A DNA stretch of 64,000 nucleotides from Gemmataceae bacterium (GTDB lineage Bacteria > Planctomycetota > Planctomycetia > Gemmatales > Gemmataceae), in contig JAQGHQ010000090.1 of the NCBI GenBank assembly GCA_028288765.1, forward strand, positions 1-64,000, written 5' to 3'. Position numbers and translations under genes: made by a program. Of this stretch, positions 17,444 through 26,728 are shown in pieces. Numbering within the stretch: the stretch's first letter is position 1; each line of letters starts with the position of its first letter. Below the pieces are notes generated by a model. That model made no database searches. It was not told the DNA's origin and worked only from the letters and a program-made list of their open reading frames with translations.

Positions 17444-19948
17444 ATGAAGTGGCCGCTCCCACAGGACTTCAACGAGGCCGTCCAGAACCCGGCGGCGGCG
17501 TTTTCCGACCCGGACCTGCGGGACGGAGAGGCGGTTGTCGGAGTCCAGGGGCTGCCGCTTCCGTATTCCGGGAACTTCGCCGACGTCTATCAGATGCTCG
17601 GGCCGGACGGCCGGAACTGGGCGGTCAAATGTTTCACCCGCCCGGTGTTCGGGCTGGAGGGCCGGTACGCGCAGGTGGCCGAGGCTCTGACCCGGGCCAG
17701 ACTTCGGTTCGGGGTCGAGTTCAACTTCCTCGCGGAGGGGATCAAGGTCCGCGGGGCGTGGCGGCCGGTAGTCAAGATGGAGTGGGTGGCCGGGCGGTTG
17801 CTCAACGAGGTCGTCGGGGATAATGCCGGCCGCCCGGCGGTCCTGGCGACCCTGTCCCGGATGTGGGTCAAGCTCTGCCGGCGGCTCCGGAAGTCCGGGA
17901 TCACCCACGCCGACCTCCAGCACGGGAACGTCCTACTCGTCCCGGGGTCGCGGCCCGGGGCTTACGGGCTGAAACTGATCGACTACGACGGGATGTACAT
18001 TCCCGCCCTGGCCCATCTCCCGTCCGGCGAGGCCGGCCACCCGAACTTCCAACACCCGGTCCGGATCGCCACGCGGACGTACTCACCGGACCTGGACCGG
18101 TTCCCCCATCTGGTGGTGGTAACCGCCTTGAAGGGCCTGGAAGTCGGCGGGGAGGACCTCTGGGCCCGGTACGACACCGGGGACAACCTGCTCTTCGTGG
18201 AGAAGGATTTCAAGAACCCCGCCCGGTCGTCGGTAATGCGGGAACTGTGGCAGTCGGCGGACCCGGGGGTTCGCGCCCTGGTCGGGCGGCTGGCGGTCGC
18301 ATGCGGGAGGCCGATCCCGGAGACCCCATGGCTCGACGAGGTCGCGCCGGGCGGAGAGCTGCTCCCGCTGGACCCGGACACGACCCGGGAAGCGACCGAT
18401 CTCCTCGGATCGCCCGCCCTGGGGTCGGTTTCCCTGGCGGTCCCGGTCGACCTGGCGTTCGAGTCGGGCGACTCGGGCGAGACGGGCGATGTGGTTGAGG
18501 CGGAATCCGTTCCGGAGCCTACCGAGACGCCCGTCCTACTGGATTTGGGGGGCTCGACGGACGCCGACTACGAATCGATGCCAGATGCCCCCCGGGACCC
18601 GCCGGGCTCGACGGACGACGGCCACGAATCGGCGCCCGAGGACTCCTGGGACCCGCAGGATGACGACCTGGGGGAGAGAGCCGAGCTCCCCCGCCGTCCC
18701 AGGCCTGTGGCCGACACCCGGAGGGGCACGCGGCGGTGGAGGGAGAGGAGGCCGGGGAGGAAGAACCGCCTCCCACTGCTCGTCGGCATCGGGGTATTCC
18801 TTCTGGTCGGGGCGGCTGCCGGCGGGGTCCTCCTCCTCGCCGCGAAGAGATCCGCGAACCCGGGCCGGCTCGCCCTGCTGGAAGCCGCCAGAGACCCGGG
18901 CCGGACGAACGGGCCCGATCCGGGCGTGCCCGGTCTCGGCGGGGCGATTGCCACCCCGTCGGACCCGCGCCCGGTGACGATCCCGACCCTGCCCTTCCGG
19001 TGGTCGGTCCAGACGAAGGACCGGGTTTGGGTCAAGACGTCGTTGATCGGCGACGTGGTATTCGCCTACGAGCCCGGCCGGCCGGTCCGGTTTTACTCGG
19101 CCCGCACACCGAACTTTCTCGGTGAGTTCAGCGACGGCACGCGCCTCTGGGAATTCCGCCCGCGGGCGGACGGCACCGTGGTCTCCTGGGCCCCGGACCA
19201 GCCGACCGCCGTCGTCTGGGACCCGGCGACGAGGAAAGTGGTCGGCACGGTGCCGGTCGGTACTCCCCCGCCCGTGACCGGCGAGATGGTGTTCGACGTC
19301 TCCCCCGATTCGCGCTACGTCGTGGCCGGGACTCGCACCCTGCCGACGGATCAGAACCCGGCGGGCGAGGGACAGGTCCGGGTGTACGACGCCCAGGCCA
19401 GACGGGACATTCTGAATCTCAAGGTCCGGTCGCCGCAGTTCCGGTTTACCAGCCGGGGCGAACTCCTCGTCGCGGACGTCGACCGCTGCTTTTGGTTCAA
19501 GCTCCCGGACGGGACGCCGGAGGGCGCGGTCGCTCTCCCCTCGGCGACCCGCCCGGTACTGTCCGCCATTTCGCCGGACGGCGGCCGGGCCCTGTGGGGG
19601 GACGGCAATCGCACCGTTAGCCTGATCGACACCCGGAGCGGCAGTGTCCTGTCCCAGTTTCCGGGCCGGGTCGCGGTCCCGAACAGCGGGTTCTCGCCCG
19701 ACGGCAGGCTCGCGGTCGTGGCGATCCCGGCGGACTCAGGAATCGCCGCACCGGGCTCGCACCTGGAGGTGCTCGACCTCCAAACCGGCCACCCGGTCGG
19801 CCGGTTTTCGCTCGGCAAGGACAGCCCACCGGACATCACCACCGCGTATTTTTCCGCGGACGGGCGGTCGGTAGCGGCCGGACGCCTCAAGGGGTCCATC
19901 CTGGTCGTCGGTCTGCCGGGGGAGGGCCCGGAGGCGCCGAACCCGTGA
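17444..19948 (+). CDS. Protein kinase-like domain, TM, WD40/beta-propeller protein (834 aa)
   Basis: The N-terminus matches the YegI-type kinase-like family (WPLPQDFNEAVQNP, SGNFADVYQM). Kinase residues are K62 (AVKCF), catalytic loop H155-A-D157-LQHG-N162 and D180-Y-D-G in place of DFG. A Glu/Asp/Pro-rich linker (about 320-430) leads to a basic RRGTRRWRERRPGRKNR stretch and one transmembrane helix at about 443-467. The exported part, from about 490 to the end, looks like a WD40-type propeller. A GTG two codons upstream is an alternative start. The upstream VWA gene is probably co-transcribed. The stop is a TGA in the same frame as the next open segment, so the protein may once have continued into, or may read through to, the jelly-roll domain. 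Confidence 0.85.
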   Translation: MKWPLPQDFNEAVQNPAAAFSDPDLRDGEAVVGVQGLPLPYSGNFADVYQMLGPDGRNWAVKCFTRPVFGLEGRYAQVAEALTRARLRFGVEFNFLAEGIKVRGAWRPVVKMEWVAGRLLNEVVGDNAGRPAVLATLSRMWVKLCRRLRKSGITHADLQHGNVLLVPGSRPGAYGLKLIDYDGMYIPALAHLPSGEAGHPNFQHPVRIATRTYSPDLDRFPHLVVVTALKGLEVGGEDLWARYDTGDNLLFVEKDFKNPARSSVMRELWQSADPGVRALVGRLAVACGRPIPETPWLDEVAPGGELLPLDPDTTREATDLLGSPALGSVSLAVPVDLAFESGDSGETGDVVEAESVPEPTETPVLLDLGGSTDADYESMPDAPRDPPGSTDDGHESAPEDSWDPQDDDLGERAELPRRPRPVADTRRGTRRWRERRPGRKNRLPLLVGIGVFLLVGAAAGGVLLLAAKRSANPGRLALLEAARDPGRTNGPDPGVPGLGGAIATPSDPRPVTIPTLPFRWSVQTKDRVWVKTSLIGDVVFAYEPGRPVRFYSARTPNFLGEFSDGTRLWEFRPRADGTVVSWAPDQPTAVVWDPATRKVVGTVPVGTPPPVTGEMVFDVSPDSRYVVAGTRTLPTDQNPAGEGQVRVYDAQARRDILNLKVRSPQFRFTSRGELLVADVDRCFWFKLPDGTPEGAVALPSATRPVLSAISPDGGRALWGDGNRTVSLIDTRSGSVLSQFPGRVAVPNSGFSPDGRLAVVAIPADSGIAAPGSHLEVLDLQTGHPVGRFSLGKDSPPDITTAYFSADGRSVAAGRLKGSILVVGLPGEGPEAPNP

Positions 19949-19966
19949 TGGGACCACCTTCTCGTC

Positions 19967-20416
19967 GTGAACGATGCTCGCGTGGTCGGGGACGTCTTTC
20001 GGATCTCTCCGGGCGCACGGGTCGTGACCCGGGAGGAGGTCACCGGCCCGTTCGAAGTCCAGGCGGTGGCCCGAACGACCCGGAACAACATCCGGCTCTG
20101 CGGCCCATCCGGGTCGGGCGTAATCTTCAACTGGGAAGGGAACCAGCGGGAGCTCCGGGTCAACCGGCCGAACGGGGTGAACGGCCGACTGGAAAGCGGG
20201 ACGGTCGCCACCGCCCCGGTCACCCCGCTCACCCCCGACACCTGGTACACCCTCCGGTGGCGGGTGACCAAAACCCAGATCGACGTCTGGGTGGACGACG
20301 CGTGTGTGTTCTCCGAGAAGGGGGTTTACGACCTGTCGGCATCGTACCCGGTCCAGGTGCGGGCGATGGATTCCGTGGTCGAGCTCAAATCCCTCTCGGC
20401 CAGGTCCCTCCAGTAG
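19967..20416 (+). CDS. Jelly-roll (LamG/DUF1080-like) domain, detached from the kinase gene by one TGA
   Basis: 149 residues from GTG 19967. Alternating strands with WEGNQRELRV, TPDTWYTLRWRVT and IDVWVDDACVF resemble concanavalin-like jelly-roll domains common in planctomycete extracellular proteins. There is no signal peptide and no good ribosome-binding site. The frame is identical to that of the kinase gene: the kinase stop TGA (19946-19948) is followed by six sense codons (WDHLLV) and then this GTG. An exported fold lacking its own signal suggests it was the C-terminal domain of the kinase-propeller protein. It could instead be a separately translated, coupled gene, or a sequencing error may have created the stop. 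Confidence 0.55.
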   Translation: MNDARVVGDVFRISPGARVVTREEVTGPFEVQAVARTTRNNIRLCGPSGSGVIFNWEGNQRELRVNRPNGVNGRLESGTVATAPVTPLTPDTWYTLRWRVTKTQIDVWVDDACVFSEKGVYDLSASYPVQVRAMDSVVELKSLSARSLQ

Positions 20417-20490
20417 GGTTTCGCCCCGGTCCGCGAACCGGCAGGCACCAGTTCCGCTCCGGGTCATGGCCGCCGGCCGATCGTCTTACC

Positions 20491-20496
20491 TAGAAT
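20491..20496 (+). promoter_or_regulatory. Candidate -10 box TAGAAT for the sdh operon
   Basis: TAGAAT lies 55 bases before the ATG at 20552. It overlaps an upstream ATG at 20495, which argues for the downstream ATG as the true sdhC start. Confidence 0.35.
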
Positions 20497-20551
20497 GCTG
20501 GGAGACGACCCGCACCCGCCCGCCCCCGACACCCAACCCGGCCCCCGGCAT

Positions 20552-21361
20552 ATGGCATCAGCGACCGGAACCGTCCGCCACCCGAAGGGCCCCGCCGAGC
20601 CCCCCACCGGCCCCGACGCGGCGGCGTTCCTCAAGGCCCTCCTCGACTCGTCCGTCGGGGCCAAGGCCCTGATCGGGCTGACCGGGGTCGGGCTCGTCCT
20701 GTTCGTGATCTCCCACATGATCGGGAACCTGAAGATCTTTCAGGGGCCCGACGCGATCAACGGCTACGCCTACTTCCTCAAGCACGACATCGGGTCGCTC
20801 CTCTGGGTCGCCCGGGCCGGGCTTTTGCTCATCTTCGTGCTGCACCTCGCCCTCGCGATCCGGCTGAAGCTGCGGTCGGCCGCCGCCCGCCCGGTCGCGT
20901 ACGCCCACCCCGGCTCCGTGCAGGCCACGGTCGCCAGCCGGACGATGATCTGGACCGGCGTCGTGATCCTGCTGTTCACCCTGTTCCACCTCGCCCACTA
21001 CACGTTCGCCTGGGTGAAGGGAGCCCACGTCCCCGACCCGGCGACCGGGCAGCTGGTGTACAAGAACTACCTCGACCTGGTCGACCACAAGGGCCGGCAC
21101 GACGTCTACGAGATGATGGTGGCCGGGTTCTCGAACGGGTACATCGTGGTCCTGTACCTCGTCTCCCAGGTCTTCCTGTTCGTCCACCTGCGGCACGGCA
21201 TCCCGAGCGTGTTCCAGACCCTCGGGCTGAAGAACGCCCGGTTCCACGGCCCGATCGACATCCTCGGGCTCGTCCTGGCGCTCCTCATCCTGATCGGGAA
21301 CAGCGCGATCGTCGTCGCCGTCCAGCTCGGGTGGGTCCAGTCGCAGTACAAGACGCCGTGA
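20552..21361 (+). CDS. sdhC: Succinate dehydrogenase / fumarate reductase cytochrome b subunit
   Basis: Membrane anchor of complex II, of the single-subunit five-helix type (SdhC b558 family). Residues 1-35 are a Pro-rich cytoplasmic head. Five hydrophobic helices follow, starting with [22 protein letters not shown], which carries a His in the first helix; others include [39 protein letters not shown] and [18 protein letters not shown]. Histidines in these helices are candidates for ligands of two haems. The order sdhC-sdhA-sdhB is typical of lineages with this anchor type. The ATG at 20552 is preferred over one 57 bases upstream, which overlaps the likely promoter. Confidence 0.92.
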   Translation: MASATGTVRHPKGPAEPPTGPDAAAFLKALLDSSVGAKALIGLTGVGLVLFVISHMIGNLKIFQGPDAINGYAYFLKHDIGSLLWVARAGLLLIFVLHLALAIRLKLRSAAARPVAYAHPGSVQATVASRTMIWTGVVILLFTLFHLAHYTFAWVKGAHVPDPATGQLVYKNYLDLVDHKGRHDVYEMMVAGFSNGYIVVLYLVSQVFLFVHLRHGIPSVFQTLGLKNARFHGPIDILGLVLALLILIGNSAIVVAVQLGWVQSQYKTP

Positions 21362-21428
21362 TTATTCTCCCCTCTCCCCGGGAGAGGGTCACAGCCAGAC
21401 TCCCAGGGCGGCGCGGAGGTTTTTGGAT

Positions 21429-23363
21429 ATGAATCTCGACCCCAAGGTCCCGGCCGGCCCGCTGGCCGAGAAGTGGACCCTGTTCAAGCAGAAGCAACAG
21501 CTGATCAACCCGGCGAACAAGCGGAAGTACACGGTCATCGTGGTCGGGACCGGGCTGGCCGGCGGGAGCGCGGCCGCGACGATGGCGGAACTGGGGTACA
21601 ACGTCCTCTCGTTCTGCTTCCAGGACTCGCCCCGGCGGGCCCACAGCATCGCCGCCCAGGGCGGGATCAACGCCGCGAAGAACTACAAGAACGACGGCGA
21701 CAGCGTCTACCGGCTCTTCTACGACACGATCAAGGGCGGCGACTTCCGCTCCCGCGAGGCGAACGTCTACCGGCTCGCCGAGGAGAGTGTCAACATCATC
21801 GACCAGTGCGTCGCCCAGGGGGTGCCGTTCGCCCGGGAGTACGGCGGGCTGCTCGACACCCGCAGCTTCGGCGGGGCCCAGCTCCAGCGGACGTTCTACT
21901 GCCGCGGGCAGACCGGCCAGCAGCTCATGCTCGGGGCGTACCAGGCCCTCAGCCGGCAGATCGCGGTCGGCGGGGTGAAGATGTTCCCCCGGTGCGAGAT
22001 GCTCGACCTCGTGGTGGTCGACGGCCGGGCCCGCGGGATCGTCACCCGGCACCTCGAGACCGGGAAGATCGAGTCCTTCGCCGCGGACGCCGTCGTGCTC
22101 GCCACCGGCGGGTACTCGAACGTCTACTTCCTGAGCACGAACGCGAACGGGTGCAACGTCTCGGCGACCTACCGGGCGTACAAGCGGGGGGCGGCCTTCG
22201 CCAACCCGTGCTTCACGCAGATCCACCCGACCTGCATCCCGGTCACCGGCGACTACCAGTCGAAGCTCACCCTGATGAGCGAGTCGCTGCGGAACGACGG
22301 CCGGATGTGGGTGCCGAAGAACAAGGCGGACGTCCACAAGCACCCGAACCAGATCCCCGAGCCCGACCGCGACTACTTCCTGGAGCGGAAGTACCCGAGC
22401 TTCGGCAACCTGGCCCCCCGGGACATCGCCAGCCGGGCGGCGAAGGAGGTGTGCGACGAGGGCCGCGGGGTGGGGCCGGGCGGGCGGGGGGTGTATCTCG
22501 ATTTCAGCCGGGCGATCGCCCAGCAGGGCGTGGAGAAGATCAGGGATAAGTACGGCAATCTGTTCGACATGTACGAGCGGATCACCGCCGAAAACGCGTA
22601 CGAACAGCCGATGCGGATCTACCCGGCCGTCCACTACACGATGGGCGGGCTGTGGGTGAACTACGAGCTGATGAGCAACCTGGACGGCCTGTTCGTGATC
22701 GGCGAGGCGAACTTTTCCGACCACGGGGCGAACCGGCTCGGGGCGTCGGCGCTCATGCAGGGCCTGGCCGACGGGTACTTCATCCTCCCGTACACGATCA
22801 CGAACTGGCTCGCCGGGGTGAAGCCGGAGTCGGACAAGAAGGAGAACCGGATCACCGCCGACCACGCCGAGTTCAAGCGGGTCGAGGCGGAGGCGACCGA
22901 GAAGTTGAAGAAGCTCCTGGCGATCAAGGGGAAGAAGACGGCGACCGAGCTGCACCGCGAGCTCGGCAAGGTGATGTGGGACGACGTGGGCATGGCCCGC
23001 AGCCGCGAGAGCCTGGAGCGCGCGATCCGGCGGATCCAGGAGATCCGCGAGGAGTTCTGGCGGAACCTGAACGTCCCCGGGTCGGCCGACGACCTGAACA
23101 CCGCGCTCGAGCGGGCGAACCGGGTGGCCGACTACATGGAGTTCGGCGAGCTCCTGGCCCGCGACGCCCTGACCCGCGAGGAGTCGTGCGGCGGGCACTT
23201 CCGGGTCGAGTACCAGTACCCGGACGGCGAGGCCAAGCGGGACGACGAGCGGTTCAGCCACGTCGCCGCCTGGGAGTACGCCGGCCCGGACAAGACCCCG
23301 ATCCGGAACGTCGAGCCGCTCGTCTGGGACGTCGTCCACCCGAGCGTGCGGAGCTACAAGTAA
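21429..23363 (+). CDS. sdhA: Succinate dehydrogenase / fumarate reductase flavoprotein subunit
   Basis: Catalytic flavoprotein, 644 aa, of the Bacillus-type SdhA/FrdA group. An N-terminal dinucleotide fold carries the [10 protein letters not shown] motif near residue 40. H72 in [11 protein letters not shown] is the residue that binds FAD covalently in this family. [17 protein letters not shown] and the active-site HPTCIP segment are present. The C-terminal helical domain carries the expected Arg/Glu-rich repeats. A TTG two codons upstream is less likely than ATG 21429. The gene is followed not by sdhB directly but by a 352-bp repeat-filled gap, which is unusual for this operon. Confidence 0.95.
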   Translation: MNLDPKVPAGPLAEKWTLFKQKQQLINPANKRKYTVIVVGTGLAGGSAAATMAELGYNVLSFCFQDSPRRAHSIAAQGGINAAKNYKNDGDSVYRLFYDTIKGGDFRSREANVYRLAEESVNIIDQCVAQGVPFAREYGGLLDTRSFGGAQLQRTFYCRGQTGQQLMLGAYQALSRQIAVGGVKMFPRCEMLDLVVVDGRARGIVTRHLETGKIESFAADAVVLATGGYSNVYFLSTNANGCNVSATYRAYKRGAAFANPCFTQIHPTCIPVTGDYQSKLTLMSESLRNDGRMWVPKNKADVHKHPNQIPEPDRDYFLERKYPSFGNLAPRDIASRAAKEVCDEGRGVGPGGRGVYLDFSRAIAQQGVEKIRDKYGNLFDMYERITAENAYEQPMRIYPAVHYTMGGLWVNYELMSNLDGLFVIGEANFSDHGANRLGASALMQGLADGYFILPYTITNWLAGVKPESDKKENRITADHAEFKRVEAEATEKLKKLLAIKGKKTATELHRELGKVMWDDVGMARSRESLERAIRRIQEIREEFWRNLNVPGSADDLNTALERANRVADYMEFGELLARDALTREESCGGHFRVEYQYPDGEAKRDDERFSHVAAWEYAGPDKTPIRNVEPLVWDVVHPSVRSYK

Positions 23364-23425
23364 GCGGGCACACGCCCCGAGCGATGCCATTGCTCTGTAG
23401 AAAGCCCAGAGAAATCGACGGATCT

Positions 23426-23700
23426 GGGGTTTTCAGTCTGAAAGGCTGGGACAGTTTAGCCCAGGGCAACGCCCTGGGCGGCCTGTCGGGCAAGGGTCAG
23501 GCTAGACGGTCGATGGTTCGCAGACCCAGGGCGTTGCCCTGGGCTAAACTGTCCCACCCCTCCGGGGTGAAGACCAGGGTCAACTACCGGATCCGGACCG
23601 GGGATGTCGACAGAGCACTATGCGTCCCAGCCCTTCGGGCTGAAAACTATCCTGGCACCCTGAATGGGTGCGACAACATAGCCCAGGACAACGCCCTGGG
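23426..23700. repeat. Palindromic repeat family A inside the sdh operon
   Basis: Occupies most of the 352 bases between sdhA and sdhB. Left arm 23426-23478 and right arm 23524-23575 are inverted copies around CCCAGGGCGTTGCCCTGGGC and a TTTAGCCC / GGGCTAAA extension. A third partial unit follows up to about 23700, with GCCCAGGACAACGCCCTGGG. It is the same family as 6213-6569. Confidence 0.88.
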
Positions 23701-23715
23701 ACTCACGGTAGCCCC

Positions 23716-24468
23716 ATGAAACTGACCCTACACGTCTGGCGGCAGAAGAACCGGACCGACCCCGGGAAGATCGTGACGTACCCGCTCGACGGGGTCAGCC
23801 CGGACATGTCGTTCCTGGAGATGATGGACGTCCTGAACGAACAGTTGATCAAGGCCGGGGAGGACCCGGTGGCGTTCGACCAGGACTGCCGGGAGGGCAT
23901 CTGCGGGTCGTGCGACATGATGATCAACGGGCTGGCCCACGGCCCGGAGCGGGCGACCACGACCTGCCAGCTGCACATGCGGAGTTTCCGGGACGGGGAC
24001 CAGATCTACGTCGAGCCGTGGCGGGCGCGGGCGTTCCCGGTAATCAAGGACCTGTGCGTCGACCGGACGGCCTTCGACCGGATCATCCAGGCCCGCGGGT
24101 TCGTGAGCGTGAACACCGGCGGGGCCCCGGACGGGAACACGCTGCCGATCCCGAAGACGGTGCAGGAGGTCGCGATGGACGCGGCCGAGTGCATCGGCTG
24201 CGGGGCGTGCGTGGCGGCCTGCCCGAACGCGTCGGCGATGCTGTTCCTGTCGGCGAAGGTGAGCCACCTGGGCCGGCTGCCGCAGGGCGCGACGGAGCGG
24301 CACGAGCGGGTGCGGAAGATGGTGGAGCAGCACGACCGGGAAGGGTTCGGGCACTGCACGAACATCAACGAATGCGAGGCCGCCTGCCCGAAGGAGATCT
24401 CTGTCGAGCACATCGCCCAGCTGAACCGCGACTTCATCGGCAGCACGTGCAGCTCGATGGTGAAGTGA
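23716..24468 (+). CDS. sdhB: Succinate dehydrogenase / fumarate reductase iron-sulfur subunit
   Basis: Electron-transfer subunit, 250 aa. The 2Fe-2S site is C58-REGI-C63-GS-C66 plus C84. The 4Fe-4S site is C159-IG-C162-GA-C165 with C169 (VAACPN). The 3Fe-4S site uses C214, C220 and C224 ([14 protein letters not shown]). ATG 23716 gives the family's usual length; an upstream frame from 23668 runs through repeat sequence and is rejected. Separation from sdhA by a repeat raises the question of how its expression is kept in balance. A hairpin follows the stop. Confidence 0.95.
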   Translation: MKLTLHVWRQKNRTDPGKIVTYPLDGVSPDMSFLEMMDVLNEQLIKAGEDPVAFDQDCREGICGSCDMMINGLAHGPERATTTCQLHMRSFRDGDQIYVEPWRARAFPVIKDLCVDRTAFDRIIQARGFVSVNTGGAPDGNTLPIPKTVQEVAMDAAECIGCGACVAACPNASAMLFLSAKVSHLGRLPQGATERHERVRKMVEQHDREGFGHCTNINECEAACPKEISVEHIAQLNRDFIGSTCSSMVK

Positions 24469-24504
24469 GACCCGCCGGCCCCGGATGATGCCCCTGATCC
24501 GCTC

Positions 24505-24539
24505 GTCCGACCGGTGGGGGCCTCACCAACCGGTCGGAC
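24505..24539 (+). terminator. Hairpin after sdhB
   Basis: GTCCGACCGGT (24505-24515) and ACCGGTCGGAC (24529-24539) are perfect inverted arms with a 13-base loop, followed by TTCTCC. It is the first strong hairpin after the sdh operon. The T-run is weak, so termination efficiency is uncertain. Confidence 0.6.
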
Positions 24540-24645
24540 TTCTCCACCCGGTCCTCGTGCGGTACGACCGGATCGCCTTGAACCGCCCCTTCCTGCCGAA
24601 CATCATCCCCCTTCATCCGGGATTCAACCGCCCCGGGCCCTCCGG

Positions 24646-24651
24646 TACAAT
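24646..24651 (+). promoter_or_regulatory. Candidate -10 box TACAAT for the DUF4058 gene
   Basis: TACAAT lies 38 bases before the ATG at 24690. TTCAAC at 24623-24628 is at 17-base spacing but is a poor -35 match. Confidence 0.4.
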
Positions 24652-24689
24652 CCCCTCACCACCGCACGCCGTCAACGACCGAGACCGCG

Positions 24690-25478
24690 ATGTCCTCGCC
24701 GTTTCCAGGAATGGACCCGTACCTGGAGGCTCCCCGTCTGTGGACCGATGTCCGTCACGGGCTAATTACCGCGATCCAAGAACTTTTGAATCAGGTTATC
24801 CGGCCCAAGTATGTCGCTCGGATCGAAATCCGCACATACATGGTACCCGACGACGACCCGGACCACGACCTGTACCGCGTACCGGACGTGAAGATCGAGT
24901 ACCGGCCGGTACGCCGATCACAAGAACACCGGCCGGGATCGGGTGGAGTCGCCATCGCCGAGCCGGTCATCATTCGCCAGAGTGATCCCATCCGGGAGGG
25001 GCGGGTCGAGATCCAGGAGGTCGCCAGCCGGGAGGTAGTGACTGTCATCGAGCTGCTCAGTCCGAGCAACAAACTGAACGGGGCGGCGGGGCGGAAGAGC
25101 TTCCTCGAAAAGAAGGAAGAGATTCTGGGATCGGTGGTGAACTGGGTCGAGATCGACCTGCTCCGCGGCGGGACCCCGAACCCCGTGAAGAAACGATTTC
25201 CGAAACACCAGTACCTGGTCTACTCATCCCCCGCCGACATGCGGCCGGACGGCAAGGCGTGGCCGATCCGGCTCCAAGACCCTCTTCCGGTGATCGGTAT
25301 CCCGCTCCGCGACCCTGACCCGGACGCCCCGCTCGACCTCCAAGCCGCTCTGACCCTTGCGTACGACCGGGCCGCATACAATGCGAGCGCGGACTACACC
25401 GCCGACCCCGTCCCGCCGCTCCCACCCGGTCTTACCAAGTGGGCGAACAAGCTTCTCAAGCGGAAGAAGGTCCGCTAA
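24690..25478 (+). CDS. DUF4058 family protein, 262 aa
   Basis: The N-terminus MSSPFPGMDPYLEAP and the segment TDVRHGLITAIQELLNQ are the hallmark of DUF4058, a family abundant in planctomycetes and cyanobacteria. A central motif, VVTVIELLSPSNKLNG, followed by REGRVEIQEV and VNWVEIDLLRGG, has spaced acidic residues and a Lys reminiscent of the PD-(D/E)XK nuclease fold of Uma2-like proteins, but no function is proven. The last 20 residues are basic. It stands alone, with its own candidate promoter, and converges on the reductase gene 19 bases downstream. Confidence 0.88.
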   Translation: MSSPFPGMDPYLEAPRLWTDVRHGLITAIQELLNQVIRPKYVARIEIRTYMVPDDDPDHDLYRVPDVKIEYRPVRRSQEHRPGSGGVAIAEPVIIRQSDPIREGRVEIQEVASREVVTVIELLSPSNKLNGAAGRKSFLEKKEEILGSVVNWVEIDLLRGGTPNPVKKRFPKHQYLVYSSPADMRPDGKAWPIRLQDPLPVIGIPLRDPDPDAPLDLQAALTLAYDRAAYNASADYTADPVPPLPPGLTKWANKLLKRKKVR

Positions 25479-25497
25479 GTCCGACCGGCGATGAGGG

Positions 25498-26547
25498 TCA
25501 GCCGAGCCACTCCGGGTGTGTGGCCGTGCTGTCGAACTGCACCCCCGTCTTGAACCGCTCGTACTCCCCCTTCCCCGCCGCCTTCTTCGTCTTGTCCAGG
25601 ATCGCGGCCACCTGCTCCTCCGTCAGCGGCTTGAAGTCCTTCACCACCTCCAGCGCCTGTTTCAGCCGGTCCGTCGACTCGATCCCGGTAATGACTACCG
25701 AGGTCGACAGGGTGAGGGCGTAGCGCAGACACTCCGCCGGCGTCACCGTCTCGCTCTTGAGGATGTTCCCGTCCCCCATCGATTTCATCCCGAGCACCCC
25801 GACCCCTTCCTTCACCAGCACCGGGAGCACCTTCCGGGCGAAGCTCCGGAAGTGCGCGTCCATCACGTTCAGCGGCATCTGGGCGGTGTCGAAATGGAAC
25901 CCGTGGTCCCGCGCCACGTCCAGGGTGCGCAGGTGGACGAGCGGGTCCTTGTGCCCAGTGAACCCGACGAAGCGGATCTTTCCCGCCTTCCGCGCCGCCT
26001 CGACCGCTTCCTGGGCCCCGTCCTCGCCGAAGATGCGGTCGGCGTCTTCCATCCGGATCATCTCGTGGTGCTGGACGAGGTCGATGGTGTCGACCCGGAG
26101 GCGGAGCAGGCACTGGTCGATCTGCTTGGCCGCCGCCGCCCTCGTCCGGCCGTCGATCTTGGTCATCAGGAAGACCTTTTTCCGGTACCCGTCCAGGAGG
26201 GCCTTGCCCATGCGGAGTTCGCTGAGCCCGTCGTGGTAGTCCCAGGAGTTGTCCATGAATGTGATCCCGGCGTCGATCGCCGCGCGGATCAGCTTGATGC
26301 TCTCGGCCTCGTCCTTCGGCCGGCCGATGTGGTGCCCGCCCAGGCCGATGCACGATACCTCCGTGCCGGTCGTCCCGAGTTTCCGGTACTGCATGTCCCC
26401 GCGGGTAACGATCTGCGCCGGGTCCACCCGGGGGAGCGGGGCGGCGGCGTCCGCGTCGGCCGCCGAGGCGGGGGTCACGAGGCCGCCGGCCAGCAGCGGA
26501 GCAGCACCGGCCGCGGACACGGAGTGGAAGAATTCGCGTCGCTTCAT
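25498..26547 (-). CDS. Tat-exported aldo/keto reductase, 349 aa
   Basis: NAD(P)H-dependent oxidoreductase with a TIM barrel. The catalytic tetrad is complete: D99, Y104 (WDYHDG), K130 (LMTKIDG) and H160 (VQHHE). The C-terminus carries the ITGIESTDRLKQALE cofactor-binding loop. The start at ATG 26547 gives a twin-arginine leader (MKRREFFHSVSAAG), so it is probably exported folded with its cofactor, or anchored, as in many planctomycete oxidoreductases. The frame extends 22 codons further, but those residues would bury the Tat leader. Substrate unknown. It is convergent with DUF4058 and divergent from the zinc-ribbon gene. Confidence 0.9.
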   Translation of the reverse strand: MKRREFFHSVSAAGAAPLLAGGLVTPASAADADAAAPLPRVDPAQIVTRGDMQYRKLGTTGTEVSCIGLGGHHIGRPKDEAESIKLIRAAIDAGITFMDNSWDYHDGLSELRMGKALLDGYRKKVFLMTKIDGRTRAAAAKQIDQCLLRLRVDTIDLVQHHEMIRMEDADRIFGEDGAQEAVEAARKAGKIRFVGFTGHKDPLVHLRTLDVARDHGFHFDTAQMPLNVMDAHFRSFARKVLPVLVKEGVGVLGMKSMGDGNILKSETVTPAECLRYALTLSTSVVITGIESTDRLKQALEVVKDFKPLTEEQVAAILDKTKKAAGKGEYERFKTGVQFDSTATHPEWLG

Positions 26548-26728
26548 GGGGTGTCTCGGGTTCGGTTCTGATAAAGTGGAATAGCCTAATGGAAAACCCA
26601 GCAAATCGCGCACCGGCCGGGTGGCCGGTTCCGGGGCGGTGTCGCGGATTGTCTCTCGACATCCCGCCCGGCCGTGGTAACTTCGGGATTACCACTTCGA
26701 GAAGCGAAGCCGGCCCTCTCCCGTCAGG

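Noticed and set aside
19946-19948. Selenocysteine codon
   Set aside because: No SECIS-like stem directly after the TGA and no selenoprotein family involved; the position is between two domains.
21285-23390. Antisense frame over sdhA
   Set aside because: Mirror of the coding frame in GC-rich DNA; the plus strand encodes unmistakable SdhA.
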